DNA of 59,548 nt from Nocardia carnea (GTDB taxonomy: Bacteria > Actinomycetota > Actinomycetes > Mycobacteriales > Mycobacteriaceae). Location of the stretch: assembly GCF_029868855.1 (NCBI RefSeq), contig NZ_JARWOV010000114.1, forward strand, positions 1-59,548, in the 5' to 3' direction. Shown here piece by piece: positions 7,933-16,208 of the stretch. Made by a program: the position numbers and the translations under genes. Numbering within the stretch: the first letter of the stretch is position 1; every line of letters begins with the position of its first letter. The notes beneath the pieces were generated by a model that saw only the letters and a list, made by a program, of their open reading frames with translations, was not told the origin of the DNA and made no database searches.

Positions 7933-8528
7933 GCCGGGCAGATGAGGCGGCCGGCCGGGCTCGTGCGGTGGACACTCCGCTTCGATTGGAGGTGATCGTC
8001 GCCAGTATCCGGCCGGAACGTTTCGCCCCCGTGGTCGCCGACTGGTTCGTCCGCACGGCCCGCACCCGGCCGGAATTCGAGACCGGGGTGATCGATCTGC
8101 TGCACACCCCGCTTTCGCCGGATCTTTCCGAAACGCCGGAAAGCGAGGGTTTCCGGCAACGACTCGCGGCCGCTGACGCCTTCGTCGCGGTGACGTCGGA
8201 GTACAACCACGGTTATCCGGCTTCATTGAAAACCGCGCTGGACAGTGCCAAGCACGAATGGCGGGCCAAACCGATCGGCTTCGTCTCCTACGGTGGCCTG
8301 TCGGGTGGCCTGCGGGCGGTGGAGCAGCTGCGACAGGTCGTCGCGGAAATCCATATGGTCTCCGTTCGCGAATCGGTGAGCTTCCACCGCGCCCGCAAAC
8401 AGTTCGACTCCGCCGGCGATACCGGCAATGGTGCTGCCATAGATGCTGCCGACCGGATGCTCTCCCAGCTGGCCTGGTGGGGAAACGCCTTGGCCGCGGC
8501 TCGGGCCGGCGAGCCGTATCCGGGGTGA
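7929..8528 (+). CDS. NADPH-dependent FMN reductase-like flavoprotein
   Basis: This is a 199-residue flavodoxin-like quinone or azo-dye reductase. The flavin-binding region is recognisable in EVIVASIRPERFAPVVADWF, TSEYNHGYPASLKTALD (FMN phosphate and isoalloxazine contacts; YNHGYP is the family hallmark) and SYGGLSGGLRAVEQLR. The start GTG 7929 overlaps the mtnP stop as GTGA, implying translational coupling. GTG 7968 would trim a poorly conserved 13-residue start. The electron acceptor and any link to methylthioadenosine salvage are unknown. A hairpin terminator follows. Confidence 0.85.
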   Translation: MSRADEAAGRARAVDTPLRLEVIVASIRPERFAPVVADWFVRTARTRPEFETGVIDLLHTPLSPDLSETPESEGFRQRLAAADAFVAVTSEYNHGYPASLKTALDSAKHEWRAKPIGFVSYGGLSGGLRAVEQLRQVVAEIHMVSVRESVSFHRARKQFDSAGDTGNGAAIDAADRMLSQLAWWGNALAAARAGEPYPG

Positions 8529-8551
8529 AACCGGTTCACGAACAGGATGCA

Positions 8552-8582
8552 CAACCCGACTGCCGCTGATTACGTCGGGTTG
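8552..8582 (+). terminator. Hairpin after the mtnP-reductase pair
   Basis: CAACCCGAC (8552-8560) pairs with GTCGGGTTG (8574-8582) around a 13-base loop, 24 bases after the reductase stop. No T-tract follows. It is a plausible intrinsic terminator of the two-gene unit. Confidence 0.55.
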
Positions 8583-8657
8583 GTCGAGTGCTGCTGCCGA
8601 GCTTCATCGGCGGTCTGTCGTAGCGAAGTGCGATGATGGCGCCGGGAGGAGGATTCG

Positions 8658-9458
8658 ATGGAATCGACAGATCCACCGGAGCCGCGGCGGCCGGTATCGC
8701 TGGGGGAATGGGTGGCACGGGCCTTCGCGGTGGTGCTGCTCGTTCCGGTGCGGCTGGTCTGGGAGGCGCTGAAGCTGTGCGGGCGGGCAATCGTGGCGGC
8801 GGGTGTCTTCGTACTGGACAGATTGCTGGTGCCGGTGAGCCGGTTCGTCCGGTACCGGCTGGTGCGCCCGCTGTGGTTGTACCTGAGAGATGTGGTGTGG
8901 GGCTGGGCCTTACAGCACGTGCTGTGGGGGATGGTGCTCACGCCACTGGGCGCTTTTCTGCTGGACCGGGTGCTGCGCCCACTGCGCCGTGCGGTCGAGC
9001 AATGGCTCTGGCGGCGCCTGATTCGACCGGCGCTCGTTCTGGTATGGCGGTGGCTGCTCCGCCCGGTGCTGTACGCGCTCGCGGCGATCGCCGAATGGTT
9101 CCGGCGGTGGATTCTGCGGCCGGTGCTGTACGCCGTCGCGGTCACCGGCCGGTGGTTGTGGCAGTGGGTCGTCGTACGGCCGCTGCGCATGCTGGAGCGA
9201 TGGGTCCTGCGGCCGTGCGGGATTCTCCTGGCGACTATCGCCTCGTACGGGTGGCGGGGCGCCACCGCCGTGGTCCGCGTGCTGGTCGTCGTGCCGTGTG
9301 TTTTCGTCTACCGCCATGCGCTGCGGCCGCTGCTGCGGGCACTGGCAGTGGCCGGTGCGGTGGTCGTGGTACGTCCCATCGCCTGGGTGCACCGGCGGCT
9401 GGTGGTGCCGATGAACCGGGCCGCGGCCGACCTGTTGAACACGGTGTTCGGCCGATGA
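8658..9458 (+). CDS. Unrecognised Trp- and Arg-Pro-rich repetitive protein
   Basis: I do not recognise this 266-residue protein. Most of it (about residues 70-255) is a chain of hydrophobic, basic helices punctuated by Arg-Pro: VRPLWLY, LRPLRRAV, LIRPALVLVW, LLRPVLYALAAIAEWFRRW, LRPVLYAVAVTGRWLWQW, VRPLRMLERW, ALRPLLRA and VRPIAWVHRR. Spacing is about 11 or 20 residues. Two adjacent units share LRPVLYA-A-x-x-x-x-W. It is rich in Trp, Arg, Leu and Val with almost no acidic residues in the repeat. It may lie at or in the membrane as re-entrant or amphipathic helices. The start is well supported: GGGAGGAGGA at 8644-8653 before ATG 8658. It converges on eccE, ending 27 bases from its stop. Confidence 0.75.
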   Translation: MESTDPPEPRRPVSLGEWVARAFAVVLLVPVRLVWEALKLCGRAIVAAGVFVLDRLLVPVSRFVRYRLVRPLWLYLRDVVWGWALQHVLWGMVLTPLGAFLLDRVLRPLRRAVEQWLWRRLIRPALVLVWRWLLRPVLYALAAIAEWFRRWILRPVLYAVAVTGRWLWQWVVVRPLRMLERWVLRPCGILLATIASYGWRGATAVVRVLVVVPCVFVYRHALRPLLRALAVAGAVVVVRPIAWVHRRLVVPMNRAAADLLNTVFGR

Positions 9459-9485
9459 CACCGGCGTGCTCCGCCCCCGGTTTCC

Positions 9486-11168
9486 TCAGCGGCGCTGCGG
9501 CTGGCGGGCGGGGGCCGGCCGGGGCCGCTCCGCCGGCCGGCGAGTCCGGGGTTCGCCGATATAGGTGTGTTCGCGGGGGATCGAGACCAGGTTGAGCGGG
9601 ATCTGGGTGGTCGCGGTGCGCAGGACAACCCGGCTGCCGATCGCGCCGGGCTGCTGGATCGAGAGATCCGGTTTGGTGGCGGGCCAGCCCATCGGGTCGC
9701 CGGTGACATAGATCGTGGTGATACCGGCGTGCGGGGCGGGCGCCATCACACCGTCTACGACGGTGGCAGTGAACCCGGCGTCCGACTGATGGGTCTCCAG
9801 CGCCAGCATCAGGCGTTCCGGGTTTCCGATCGTCTCGATCAGCTGATACCAGGCCTGCGGCCGGTTCGTGCGGACCAGAATTCGCTCACCGACAGCCAGC
9901 GCGCGGAACACCAGCTGCTGGGCCAGATACAACTCGCCGGCGACGTACACCGCGGAGATACCGGCGCCGATGATGCGCAGTGCCACACCGTTACCCTCGT
10001 CATCCGAGCCGATCAGCTGGCCACAGCCAGACGACGGCAGGGCGAGCGCGTCCAGGACCTCGATGGGGTATTCGGCGGTCGGCACCACATCTTCCACATC
10101 GGGGATACCGATCGGCAGATGCGCGAGCAGGCTTTCGCGGTGCCGGCCGTTCACCGACACCATTCCCTTCGACTTCGTCTTCTCCGGCATCTCCCGCAGC
10201 GTCGACCGCCAGGCCGCTCCGATGTGTACGGTGTCCGCGGTCGTGCCCGGACGCAGCCGCACCGCCACCGTGGTGCCCCGTGACTCCGCGACCCACAACT
10301 GCGAAAGAATCTCCGAACCGAGCTGTTTCGGGTCGATCGCCGCCCCGATGTTCACGCTGTTGCCGAGTTCGGCGTAACGCCACCGATGGGTGAGATCGCG
10401 CGCGTCGGCACCGTGGATGACCTGCCGCACGGCCGACCGGATCTCCGATGCCGTCAGCAGACGTGACGCGCAGCCCGCGTCCTCGAGGGTGCGCACGATC
10501 CGCTGGGTCGCGATGGTCACCGACCGCGCGGCGCCCTCGTCGCCACCGCCACGCCGGGCCGCGGCGCCGGGGCAGGCGACCATATCGAAACCGATCGCCA
10601 GCCAGACGGTGCGATGCGCCGTGGCCGGCAGCGGGCCCAGCAGCGATTCGTAGATGGCTCCCGCCGGGGTGCCGGAGCGGCTGCGGTGGCCGTGGCTGAT
10701 GATGTCGATACCGCTGAGCAGGATGTCGTGCTGGGCGAGGCAGGTCGCCAGTTCGGCCATCGGCAGCAGGTGCGACGCGTGGACCGCGGTGCGGTCGATC
10801 CGGGTCAGCCCGCCGGGCGGGGGCAGGACCTCGACGACGGCGACAACCCGGCTCTCGTCCCAGTACAACCCGAGCGAACGGTCGTCCGGGCCCCGGAAAT
10901 CGTCGCTGTCGCCGATCCGGTATTCCCGGTGGGCGCGGTACTTCCACCAGGTGGCGATCCAATCCAGCAGTACCCGGCGGCCGATCGGGAGCAACGGGAT
11001 CAGGCCGGTGACCGCCGCGACCCCCAGCGCGATCCACGGGCTCAGCCCCACCAGCAGCACGACGATCGCCGCGCCGAGCGCGAGTACCTGTGCGATGAGC
11101 AGGTTCGGCATCGAAATACATCCGAACAGCAGATTGCGCCTGCGTCCCGCTGTGGCTGGCACGGCCAT
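9486..11168 (-). CDS. eccE: Type VII secretion protein EccE
   Basis: This 560-residue protein is a component of the ESX membrane complex at its periphery. Two membrane segments lie near residues 20-65 (LLIAQVLALGAAIVVLLVGL and IALGVAAVTGLIPLLPI). The EccE cytosolic domain follows, beginning near WYKYRAHREYRIGDSDDF-like sequence and including SLGLYWDESRVVAVVEVLP. The C-terminus is Arg/Pro-rich. It is transcribed divergently from eccB across 111 bases. M. tuberculosis ESX-4 lacks eccE, but ESX-4 loci of other Mycobacteriales keep it. Its presence suggests a complete secretion complex. ATG 11168 follows GGGGGA by five bases. Confidence 0.85.
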   Translation of the reverse strand: MAVPATAGRRRNLLFGCISMPNLLIAQVLALGAAIVVLLVGLSPWIALGVAAVTGLIPLLPIGRRVLLDWIATWWKYRAHREYRIGDSDDFRGPDDRSLGLYWDESRVVAVVEVLPPPGGLTRIDRTAVHASHLLPMAELATCLAQHDILLSGIDIISHGHRSRSGTPAGAIYESLLGPLPATAHRTVWLAIGFDMVACPGAAARRGGGDEGAARSVTIATQRIVRTLEDAGCASRLLTASEIRSAVRQVIHGADARDLTHRWRYAELGNSVNIGAAIDPKQLGSEILSQLWVAESRGTTVAVRLRPGTTADTVHIGAAWRSTLREMPEKTKSKGMVSVNGRHRESLLAHLPIGIPDVEDVVPTAEYPIEVLDALALPSSGCGQLIGSDDEGNGVALRIIGAGISAVYVAGELYLAQQLVFRALAVGERILVRTNRPQAWYQLIETIGNPERLMLALETHQSDAGFTATVVDGVMAPAPHAGITTIYVTGDPMGWPATKPDLSIQQPGAIGSRVVLRTATTQIPLNLVSIPREHTYIGEPRTRRPAERPRPAPARQPQRR

Positions 11169-11279
11169 AAGAGTCCCCCAGGTACCCGGTGTCGGCCGGT
11201 TATCGGGCGGCCGAGCTGAACTACGTCCCCGGGAACTGTACTGTGTTCCGCGAGCACGAGCACAGTTCGGGGGAAGACG

Positions 11280-12746
11280 ATGCCTTCAAAGCCCACAACT
11301 CGGTGGCAGATCAGCGGCTACAACTTTCTGGTTCGCCGGATGGAGCATGCGCTGGTGCGACGTGACGTGCGAATGCTGCACGACCCCATGCGTTCCCAGG
11401 TGCGGGCCTATGTGGTGGGACTGGTGCTGGCCGTAGTGGTGCTGGCGGGATGCGGTGTGCTGGCTCTGCTTCGCCCGCAGGACAAGGTGGGCGACAACAA
11501 GATCCTCATCGGCAAGGAATCCGGTGCCGTCTACGTGGTGCTCAACGATGTGGTGCATCCGGCGCTGAACCTGGCCTCGGCCCGGCTGGCCGCCGGTGAC
11601 GCGCCGAAAGCGGTGATCGTCAAGGAATCAGAGGTCGGAAAGAAGGCGCGGGGTCCGCTGATCGGTATTCCCGGTGCGCCCGGCGCGATCCACTTCGATT
11701 CCGAAGGTAAAGGCCGGCAGTGGACCATCTGTGACGTGCTGAAGAACGACGGTAGCCAGGACCGGACGACTTCGGTGCTCGCGGGCGGTCTCGAACTGGG
11801 CGCGAAGGCCTCGGCGATGGAGCCGGGTAAAGCGCTGCTGGTCCAGGGGGAGAAGCACACCTACCTGGTGTACGACAACAAACGCGCCCGGGTCGATATG
11901 AACGATCGGCCGGTCACCGACGCCCTGAACATCACCGGTGCCACCCCGCGGCCGGTGAGCGAGGGTCTGATCAACGCGATCCCCGAGGTACTGCCGCTCA
12001 TCGCCCCGCCGATCGCCGACCCCGGTGGTGCCCCCGACTACGAGATCGGCGACCACCGGATCGGTGAGGTGGTGCAGGTGGGCACCTCGCAGGAGTTCTA
12101 TGTGGTGCTCGCCGACGGTTTGCAGCAGGTATCGCCGCTGACCGCGGACATCATCCGCAACGCAAACCCGCAGACCTCCAGCGATTTCATCATCGACCAA
12201 GCCCAGCGCACCCGCGCCGCCGTTTCTTCGGCCCTGCAGGTGCAGACCTACCCGGCGACGGCACCGAGCATCCTCGAGGCCATGGACCGGCCGGTGAGTT
12301 GCCTGTCCTGGAAACCGATCCCGGAGGCGGGCGAGAACACCGGCACCCGCGCCGAACTGCAGCTGATCACCGGGGTGAGCCTGCCGATGAAGGACAACGC
12401 CAAACTTGTCCCGCTCGCCCAGGCCGACGGTTCGGGACAGAACGTCGACTCCACCTACATCGCTCCGGGCACCGGCGCCTACGTCCAGACCACCGGTATC
12501 GAGCCGGACAGCAGGCGTAAGGACAGCATCTTCTATATCGCCGACACCGGTGTGCGGTTCGGGATCGAGAACGCCGACGCCGGGAAAGCACTCGGTATGC
12601 CGGAGAAGGCCGAACCCGCGCCCTGGCCGATCGTGGGACTCCTGGCGTCCGGCCCGACCCTGGGCCGGGAAGAAGCGCTGGTCGCGCACGACGGTGTCGC
12701 ACCGGACCCGTCCCCGGCGGATCAGCCGGTCGCTTCCACGAAATAG
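11280..12746 (+). CDS. eccB: Type VII secretion protein EccB
   Basis: This 488-residue protein has one transmembrane helix (about 43-64) and a large periplasmic domain. The family opening is clear: TRWQISGYNFLVRRMEHALV (residues 7-26), then RSQVRAYVVG before the helix. A conserved periplasmic Cys pair is present at WTICD and PVSCLSW. EccB is a core subunit of the ESX complex whose periplasmic part extends toward the outer envelope. Start ATG 11280 is preceded by GGGGGA at 11269-11274. The C-terminal ~25 residues are Pro/Ala/Asp-rich. A perfect hairpin terminator follows at 12799-12824. Confidence 0.95.
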   Translation: MPSKPTTRWQISGYNFLVRRMEHALVRRDVRMLHDPMRSQVRAYVVGLVLAVVVLAGCGVLALLRPQDKVGDNKILIGKESGAVYVVLNDVVHPALNLASARLAAGDAPKAVIVKESEVGKKARGPLIGIPGAPGAIHFDSEGKGRQWTICDVLKNDGSQDRTTSVLAGGLELGAKASAMEPGKALLVQGEKHTYLVYDNKRARVDMNDRPVTDALNITGATPRPVSEGLINAIPEVLPLIAPPIADPGGAPDYEIGDHRIGEVVQVGTSQEFYVVLADGLQQVSPLTADIIRNANPQTSSDFIIDQAQRTRAAVSSALQVQTYPATAPSILEAMDRPVSCLSWKPIPEAGENTGTRAELQLITGVSLPMKDNAKLVPLAQADGSGQNVDSTYIAPGTGAYVQTTGIEPDSRRKDSIFYIADTGVRFGIENADAGKALGMPEKAEPAPWPIVGLLASGPTLGREEALVAHDGVAPDPSPADQPVASTK

Positions 12747-13165
12747 GGCCGGGCCGGATTACGGCACTCACTGCCGCAGCAGATACGGAATACCGGAAGG
12801 TTCCGCGATACAAGTCGCGGAACCCTCGCAATGATCGGATCGGGCTCGCGAAGACCGAGTCCGGCGCGGAAATGCCGGCACGGTGATCCGCGAGCCGAAG
12901 ACCTGTACCCGACCTCGAACAGCGGTTGCGTCCCGCGGGGTCACCAGGGTCATTGTGCCGGGGTCGGCAACGACCTTCGCGGTGTCGAATCGACCGCGCG
13001 GTTCACGAGTGGTCGCTGAGCCGGGTGTTCAAGGTGCTGGCCCGGGTCGCCATCACCGCGGAAGTCCTCGTGCTGAACGGCTGACCGAGACGGCGTGCCG
13101 GGCTGAATCTTTCGCAGCGGAGGTGCGCACCCGGCCCGGCCTCGGACCGGGCGCCGGGAGCACCC
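12747..13165. other. 419-base gap between convergent eccB and mycP
   Basis: Apart from the hairpin at 12799-12824 I see no gene, RNA or clear repeat here. Short open frames such as 12883-13230 have no ribosome binding site and atypical composition. The gap is long for a secretion locus. It may hold the remains of a lost gene. Confidence 0.5.
12799..12824. terminator. Perfect hairpin terminator after eccB
   Basis: GGTTCCGCGA (12799-12808) pairs with TCGCGGAACC (12815-12824) with the loop TACAAG, 52 bases after the eccB stop. All ten pairs are Watson-Crick. The convergent mycP could use it from the other side, though it lies 340 bases beyond that gene's stop. Confidence 0.7.
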
Positions 13166-14572
13166 TCAGGCATCGTCTTCGCCGACTCCGAACCGGCGGC
13201 GCGTGGGGAACGATGCCAGGTAGCCGATGATCAGACCGGCGCCGATGATCCCGCTGCCGATGAGTGCCACGTTGCGGGCCGTGTGATCCGGCGGAGTCGG
13301 CGGCGCGGGTATCGCCAGTTGTTTGTTCATCGGCGGATTCGGTTGCTTGGGACGGAGTTCGTCGGTGACCTCGTTGGTCAGGGCGGCGACAGCGTCGACA
13401 GCGCCATAGCCCACGTACGGATTCCAGCCTTCCGCCGGTGCGTGCGCGGTCGCCTGGATCCGTTTCATCACTTCCACGGCCGACAGCTCCGGGAACCGTG
13501 AGCGGACCAGTGCGACCACACCCGAAACATAGGGTGCGGCGAAACTTGTTCCGTTGATACTCTGCTGGCCCTGCGCCGCGACGGTGCCGTTGATGACCCC
13601 GGTCCCGACCGCATCCAGAGACACGATGTTCTCTCCAGGCGCCGCGACGCTCAACCACGGTCCGGGAACGGTGAATTCGGAGGGCGCGCCGTCGGCATCG
13701 ATAGAGCCCACCGAGAGCACCAGATCGTCGTAACGGGCCGGCGTGACATTGACGGTCGTTTTGGTCCACGGATCCGCGGCGGGATCGAGCGGATCCAGAA
13801 TGTTGGTGTTGCCCTTGCAGTTGTCGTTGTCGGTATTACCCGCGGAGGTGACGACCACCGCGTTCTTCGTGTGCACCGCATAGTGCAGCGCCGCGCCCAG
13901 CGATCCGTCGGAGATGGGGCTGGAACTGCAGGCGACCTCGGAGATGTTGATTACCGTGGCGCCCATATCCGCGGCGCGGCGGATGGCCTGCGCCATGGTC
14001 GCAACATTGCCGTATCCCTCTTTGGAGAGGTCCTCGGGGGATTTGGTGGCATTGCTGCCCGCCTTCACGTATTTATCGCTCGTCTGGCGAATCGTGAGAA
14101 TGGATGCCGCCGGCGCCACACCGGAAAAGCCTTGTCCCGGAACCTGGCTCGCGGCGATGATGCCCGCCACCAAGGTGCCGTGCGCATCGCAGTCCTCGGT
14201 GCCGTCACCGCTGTTGGCCACGAAATCGCCACCGGCCCGCAGACCCGGCAGCCGCGGGTGCCGGGCGACTCCGGTGTCGATAACCGCGACGACCTGGCCT
14301 TCTCCTCTGGAGAATTGCCATGCATGCGGGAGATCCAGTGCCGCCTGTGCGGCGGGCACGGTCGGCCCCTCCCCGCCGGCGACCGTACTGTTGCACGGGG
14401 CATTGTTCTTGCGTTCGGTCGGTTCGCTCGGTCTCGCCGGATCACCGGAAGGTACCTGGCCCGGATCCACCGCCGGTGGCCGGTCGGCGTAGGCGATCGG
14501 TTGCGCCAACCCCAATGACGTGCTCACCCCCAGAACCGCGGCCACGGCCGCGGTGCGGATCCCCCGGTTCAC
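13166..14572 (-). CDS. mycP: Mycosin, type VII secretion-associated subtilisin-like protease
   Basis: This 468-residue membrane-anchored serine protease is required for ESX secretion. It has an N-terminal signal sequence (about 1-29, cleavage near AYA-D). The S8 domain has Asp99 (VIDTG), His131 (DAHGT) and Ser343 (NGTSFAAP). The oxyanion region is TSAGNTDND. A C-terminal membrane helix (VALIGSGIIGAGLIIGYLAS) is followed by a short basic tail. A Pro/Ser/Glu-rich N-terminal extension (about 31-58) wraps the catalytic domain in known mycosins. The start GTG 14572 overlaps the eccD stop as GTGA, so translation is coupled. A longer frame to 15631 is antisense noise within eccD. Confidence 0.95.
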   Translation of the reverse strand: MNRGIRTAAVAAVLGVSTSLGLAQPIAYADRPPAVDPGQVPSGDPARPSEPTERKNNAPCNSTVAGGEGPTVPAAQAALDLPHAWQFSRGEGQVVAVIDTGVARHPRLPGLRAGGDFVANSGDGTEDCDAHGTLVAGIIAASQVPGQGFSGVAPAASILTIRQTSDKYVKAGSNATKSPEDLSKEGYGNVATMAQAIRRAADMGATVINISEVACSSSPISDGSLGAALHYAVHTKNAVVVTSAGNTDNDNCKGNTNILDPLDPAADPWTKTTVNVTPARYDDLVLSVGSIDADGAPSEFTVPGPWLSVAAPGENIVSLDAVGTGVINGTVAAQGQQSINGTSFAAPYVSGVVALVRSRFPELSAVEVMKRIQATAHAPAEGWNPYVGYGAVDAVAALTNEVTDELRPKQPNPPMNKQLAIPAPPTPPDHTARNVALIGSGIIGAGLIIGYLASFPTRRRFGVGEDDA

Positions 14573-16035
14573 AGTCCGCGGACGAGGGAGTAGAGGTCGG
14601 CCACCCAGAACACGAGCGGCAGCACCGCGGCCACGAACCCGTATTCGATCAATTCGGCCGCCCGCCGCATCGGCGGCGTCGCCGACTGGTTGGGGACGAT
14701 GATGCCGAGGATAAGGGCCGCGATCACCATCACCAGCGCCGCTCCGAATGCCGCCATCGGCAGATCGGCCACGAACGCCATGGCCGTGAGCATGACCAGC
14801 AGGATCGCGGCACCGGCGACGATCAGGATGACGGCCTGTTCCGCGCCGGCATAAGTCCGGCTGCGGAACATCAGAACCGCCGCACAGACGAGCGCGAGGG
14901 CGATGCCCTGCCAGTAGAAGCCGCCGTAGTCGGGATCGGCGGCCACCAATGCGCCGACCACTGTGACCAGTGCGGTCGCGGTGACCAGTCCGCTCAGGTA
15001 GGTGCGTGCCCGGATGGATTTCGCATGCAGGACGTCGAGGGTGGGCAGGGCGCGGTGGTCGTCGGGATCGTCCTCGGTGGGATCGATCGGAGTACCGGGG
15101 GCGGGCACCGGCGGCAGCGGAAGTTTCGCGAGCATCATCGAGATACGCGGAGCCAGCGACAGTGCACCGAGTCCGACGGCCGCCACCACGGCTCCCACGG
15201 CCTCGAGCCGCTGCGCGGTGAGCAGCCCGACCAGCGCCGAGGGCACCAGGAAAATCGCGACGGTGCCGGCACCGATGAACAACCCGAGTCCGACACCGGT
15301 CACCCGCCAGGCCAGGATCGCGGTGGCCCCGAACAATGTGGACCCGAGCAGCAGATGCGCCCAGCCGTAATGGTCCGGAACGATGAGCATTCCGCCGGTG
15401 AAAGCCAGTGGCAATGCGCATCCGCCGAGTACCAGGGAGGTTTTCGGATCTCCGTAGACGCGGCTGAGGACCATCGCCGCCGCCACCAGCAGCACGGTCA
15501 CACCCAGCGCGATCGCGCCGGTGATCCAGCCGGGCATGGCATCGGGTGCGGCCAGCAGGCCCGTGCAACCCGCCAGCATGGCCAGAACAGCCAGCACCGA
15601 ACCCGTGGTCCGCGCGGTTTTCGGATTCCACCCGCGGAAATGTTCCGCGTCGGCGACGGCGACGTTGTACATGATGTCGTCGAAAAGGGGCGTGGGCGCG
15701 GTGTTCGCGGAGTTCTCCAGCATCAGCAACTCACCGTCGCGGATGCCCTGTTCGCCCAGGCTCAGTGAGTTCGACAGCGGCGGCTGACCGATGCGCGCCA
15801 GCACCCAATCGGCCGGCTCGTACCGTTCGCCCTGATTGTCGAACTCGTTGGTGCGGCTGTGCGCGGCGACCATATCGACGACGCTGGGAATGACCAGGGC
15901 CACGGGCACATCGACCGGGATGGCCATATCGACCTGCGTGTGTTTGGCCAGAATGGTGACCCTGGTGAGATCCGGTGCGCGGACTATACCCCGCGAGGAA
16001 TCTTCCTCCATATGGTCGAGTCGCGCATGCGTCAC
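14569..16035 (-). CDS. eccD: Type VII secretion integral membrane protein EccD
   Basis: EccD forms the membrane vestibule of the ESX complex. An N-terminal ubiquitin-like domain (about 20-110, from RVTILAKHTQVDMAIPVDVP to GELLML) is followed by about eleven transmembrane helices, ending in FVAAVLPLVFWVADLYSLVR. Length is 488 residues from GTG 16035, which has GGGGGA at 16039-16044, the same upstream motif as its neighbours. ATG 16011 (MEEDSSRG) and GTG 16074 are in-frame alternatives that I cannot exclude. It is divergent from eccC and coupled to mycP downstream. Confidence 0.92.
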   Translation of the reverse strand: MTHARLDHMEEDSSRGIVRAPDLTRVTILAKHTQVDMAIPVDVPVALVIPSVVDMVAAHSRTNEFDNQGERYEPADWVLARIGQPPLSNSLSLGEQGIRDGELLMLENSANTAPTPLFDDIMYNVAVADAEHFRGWNPKTARTTGSVLAVLAMLAGCTGLLAAPDAMPGWITGAIALGVTVLLVAAAMVLSRVYGDPKTSLVLGGCALPLAFTGGMLIVPDHYGWAHLLLGSTLFGATAILAWRVTGVGLGLFIGAGTVAIFLVPSALVGLLTAQRLEAVGAVVAAVGLGALSLAPRISMMLAKLPLPPVPAPGTPIDPTEDDPDDHRALPTLDVLHAKSIRARTYLSGLVTATALVTVVGALVAADPDYGGFYWQGIALALVCAAVLMFRSRTYAGAEQAVILIVAGAAILLVMLTAMAFVADLPMAAFGAALVMVIAALILGIIVPNQSATPPMRRAAELIEYGFVAAVLPLVFWVADLYSLVRGL

Positions 16036-16208
16036 GCTTCCCCCAAGTTTGTTCGCTACCCTGCTCTTTTTCACGTTCTCCCAGCAGCCTGCGCGGGTTG
16101 CGTGCCCACGTCGCGGCCAGCAGAATGCAGGTCGAACTGTACGACATGTTCGCGCCTGCCTCTACACTGAGCCCGAACATCGCATTGCCACAAGGGGGAT
16201 CTCGCTCG

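Noticed and set aside
12883..13230. A 115-codon frame between eccB and mycP
   Set aside because: No ribosome binding site, Arg/Gly-rich composition, overlap with the mycP end and no recognisable domain.
13166..15631. An 821-codon frame that would extend mycP upstream
   Set aside because: The upstream part overlaps eccD out of frame and lacks mycosin similarity. GTG 14572 gives a proper signal peptide and a GTGA coupling.
16163..16168. TACACT as a -10 promoter box for eccC
   Set aside because: The hexamer fits TANNNT, but no convincing -35 lies 16-18 bases upstream, so I left it out of the feature list.
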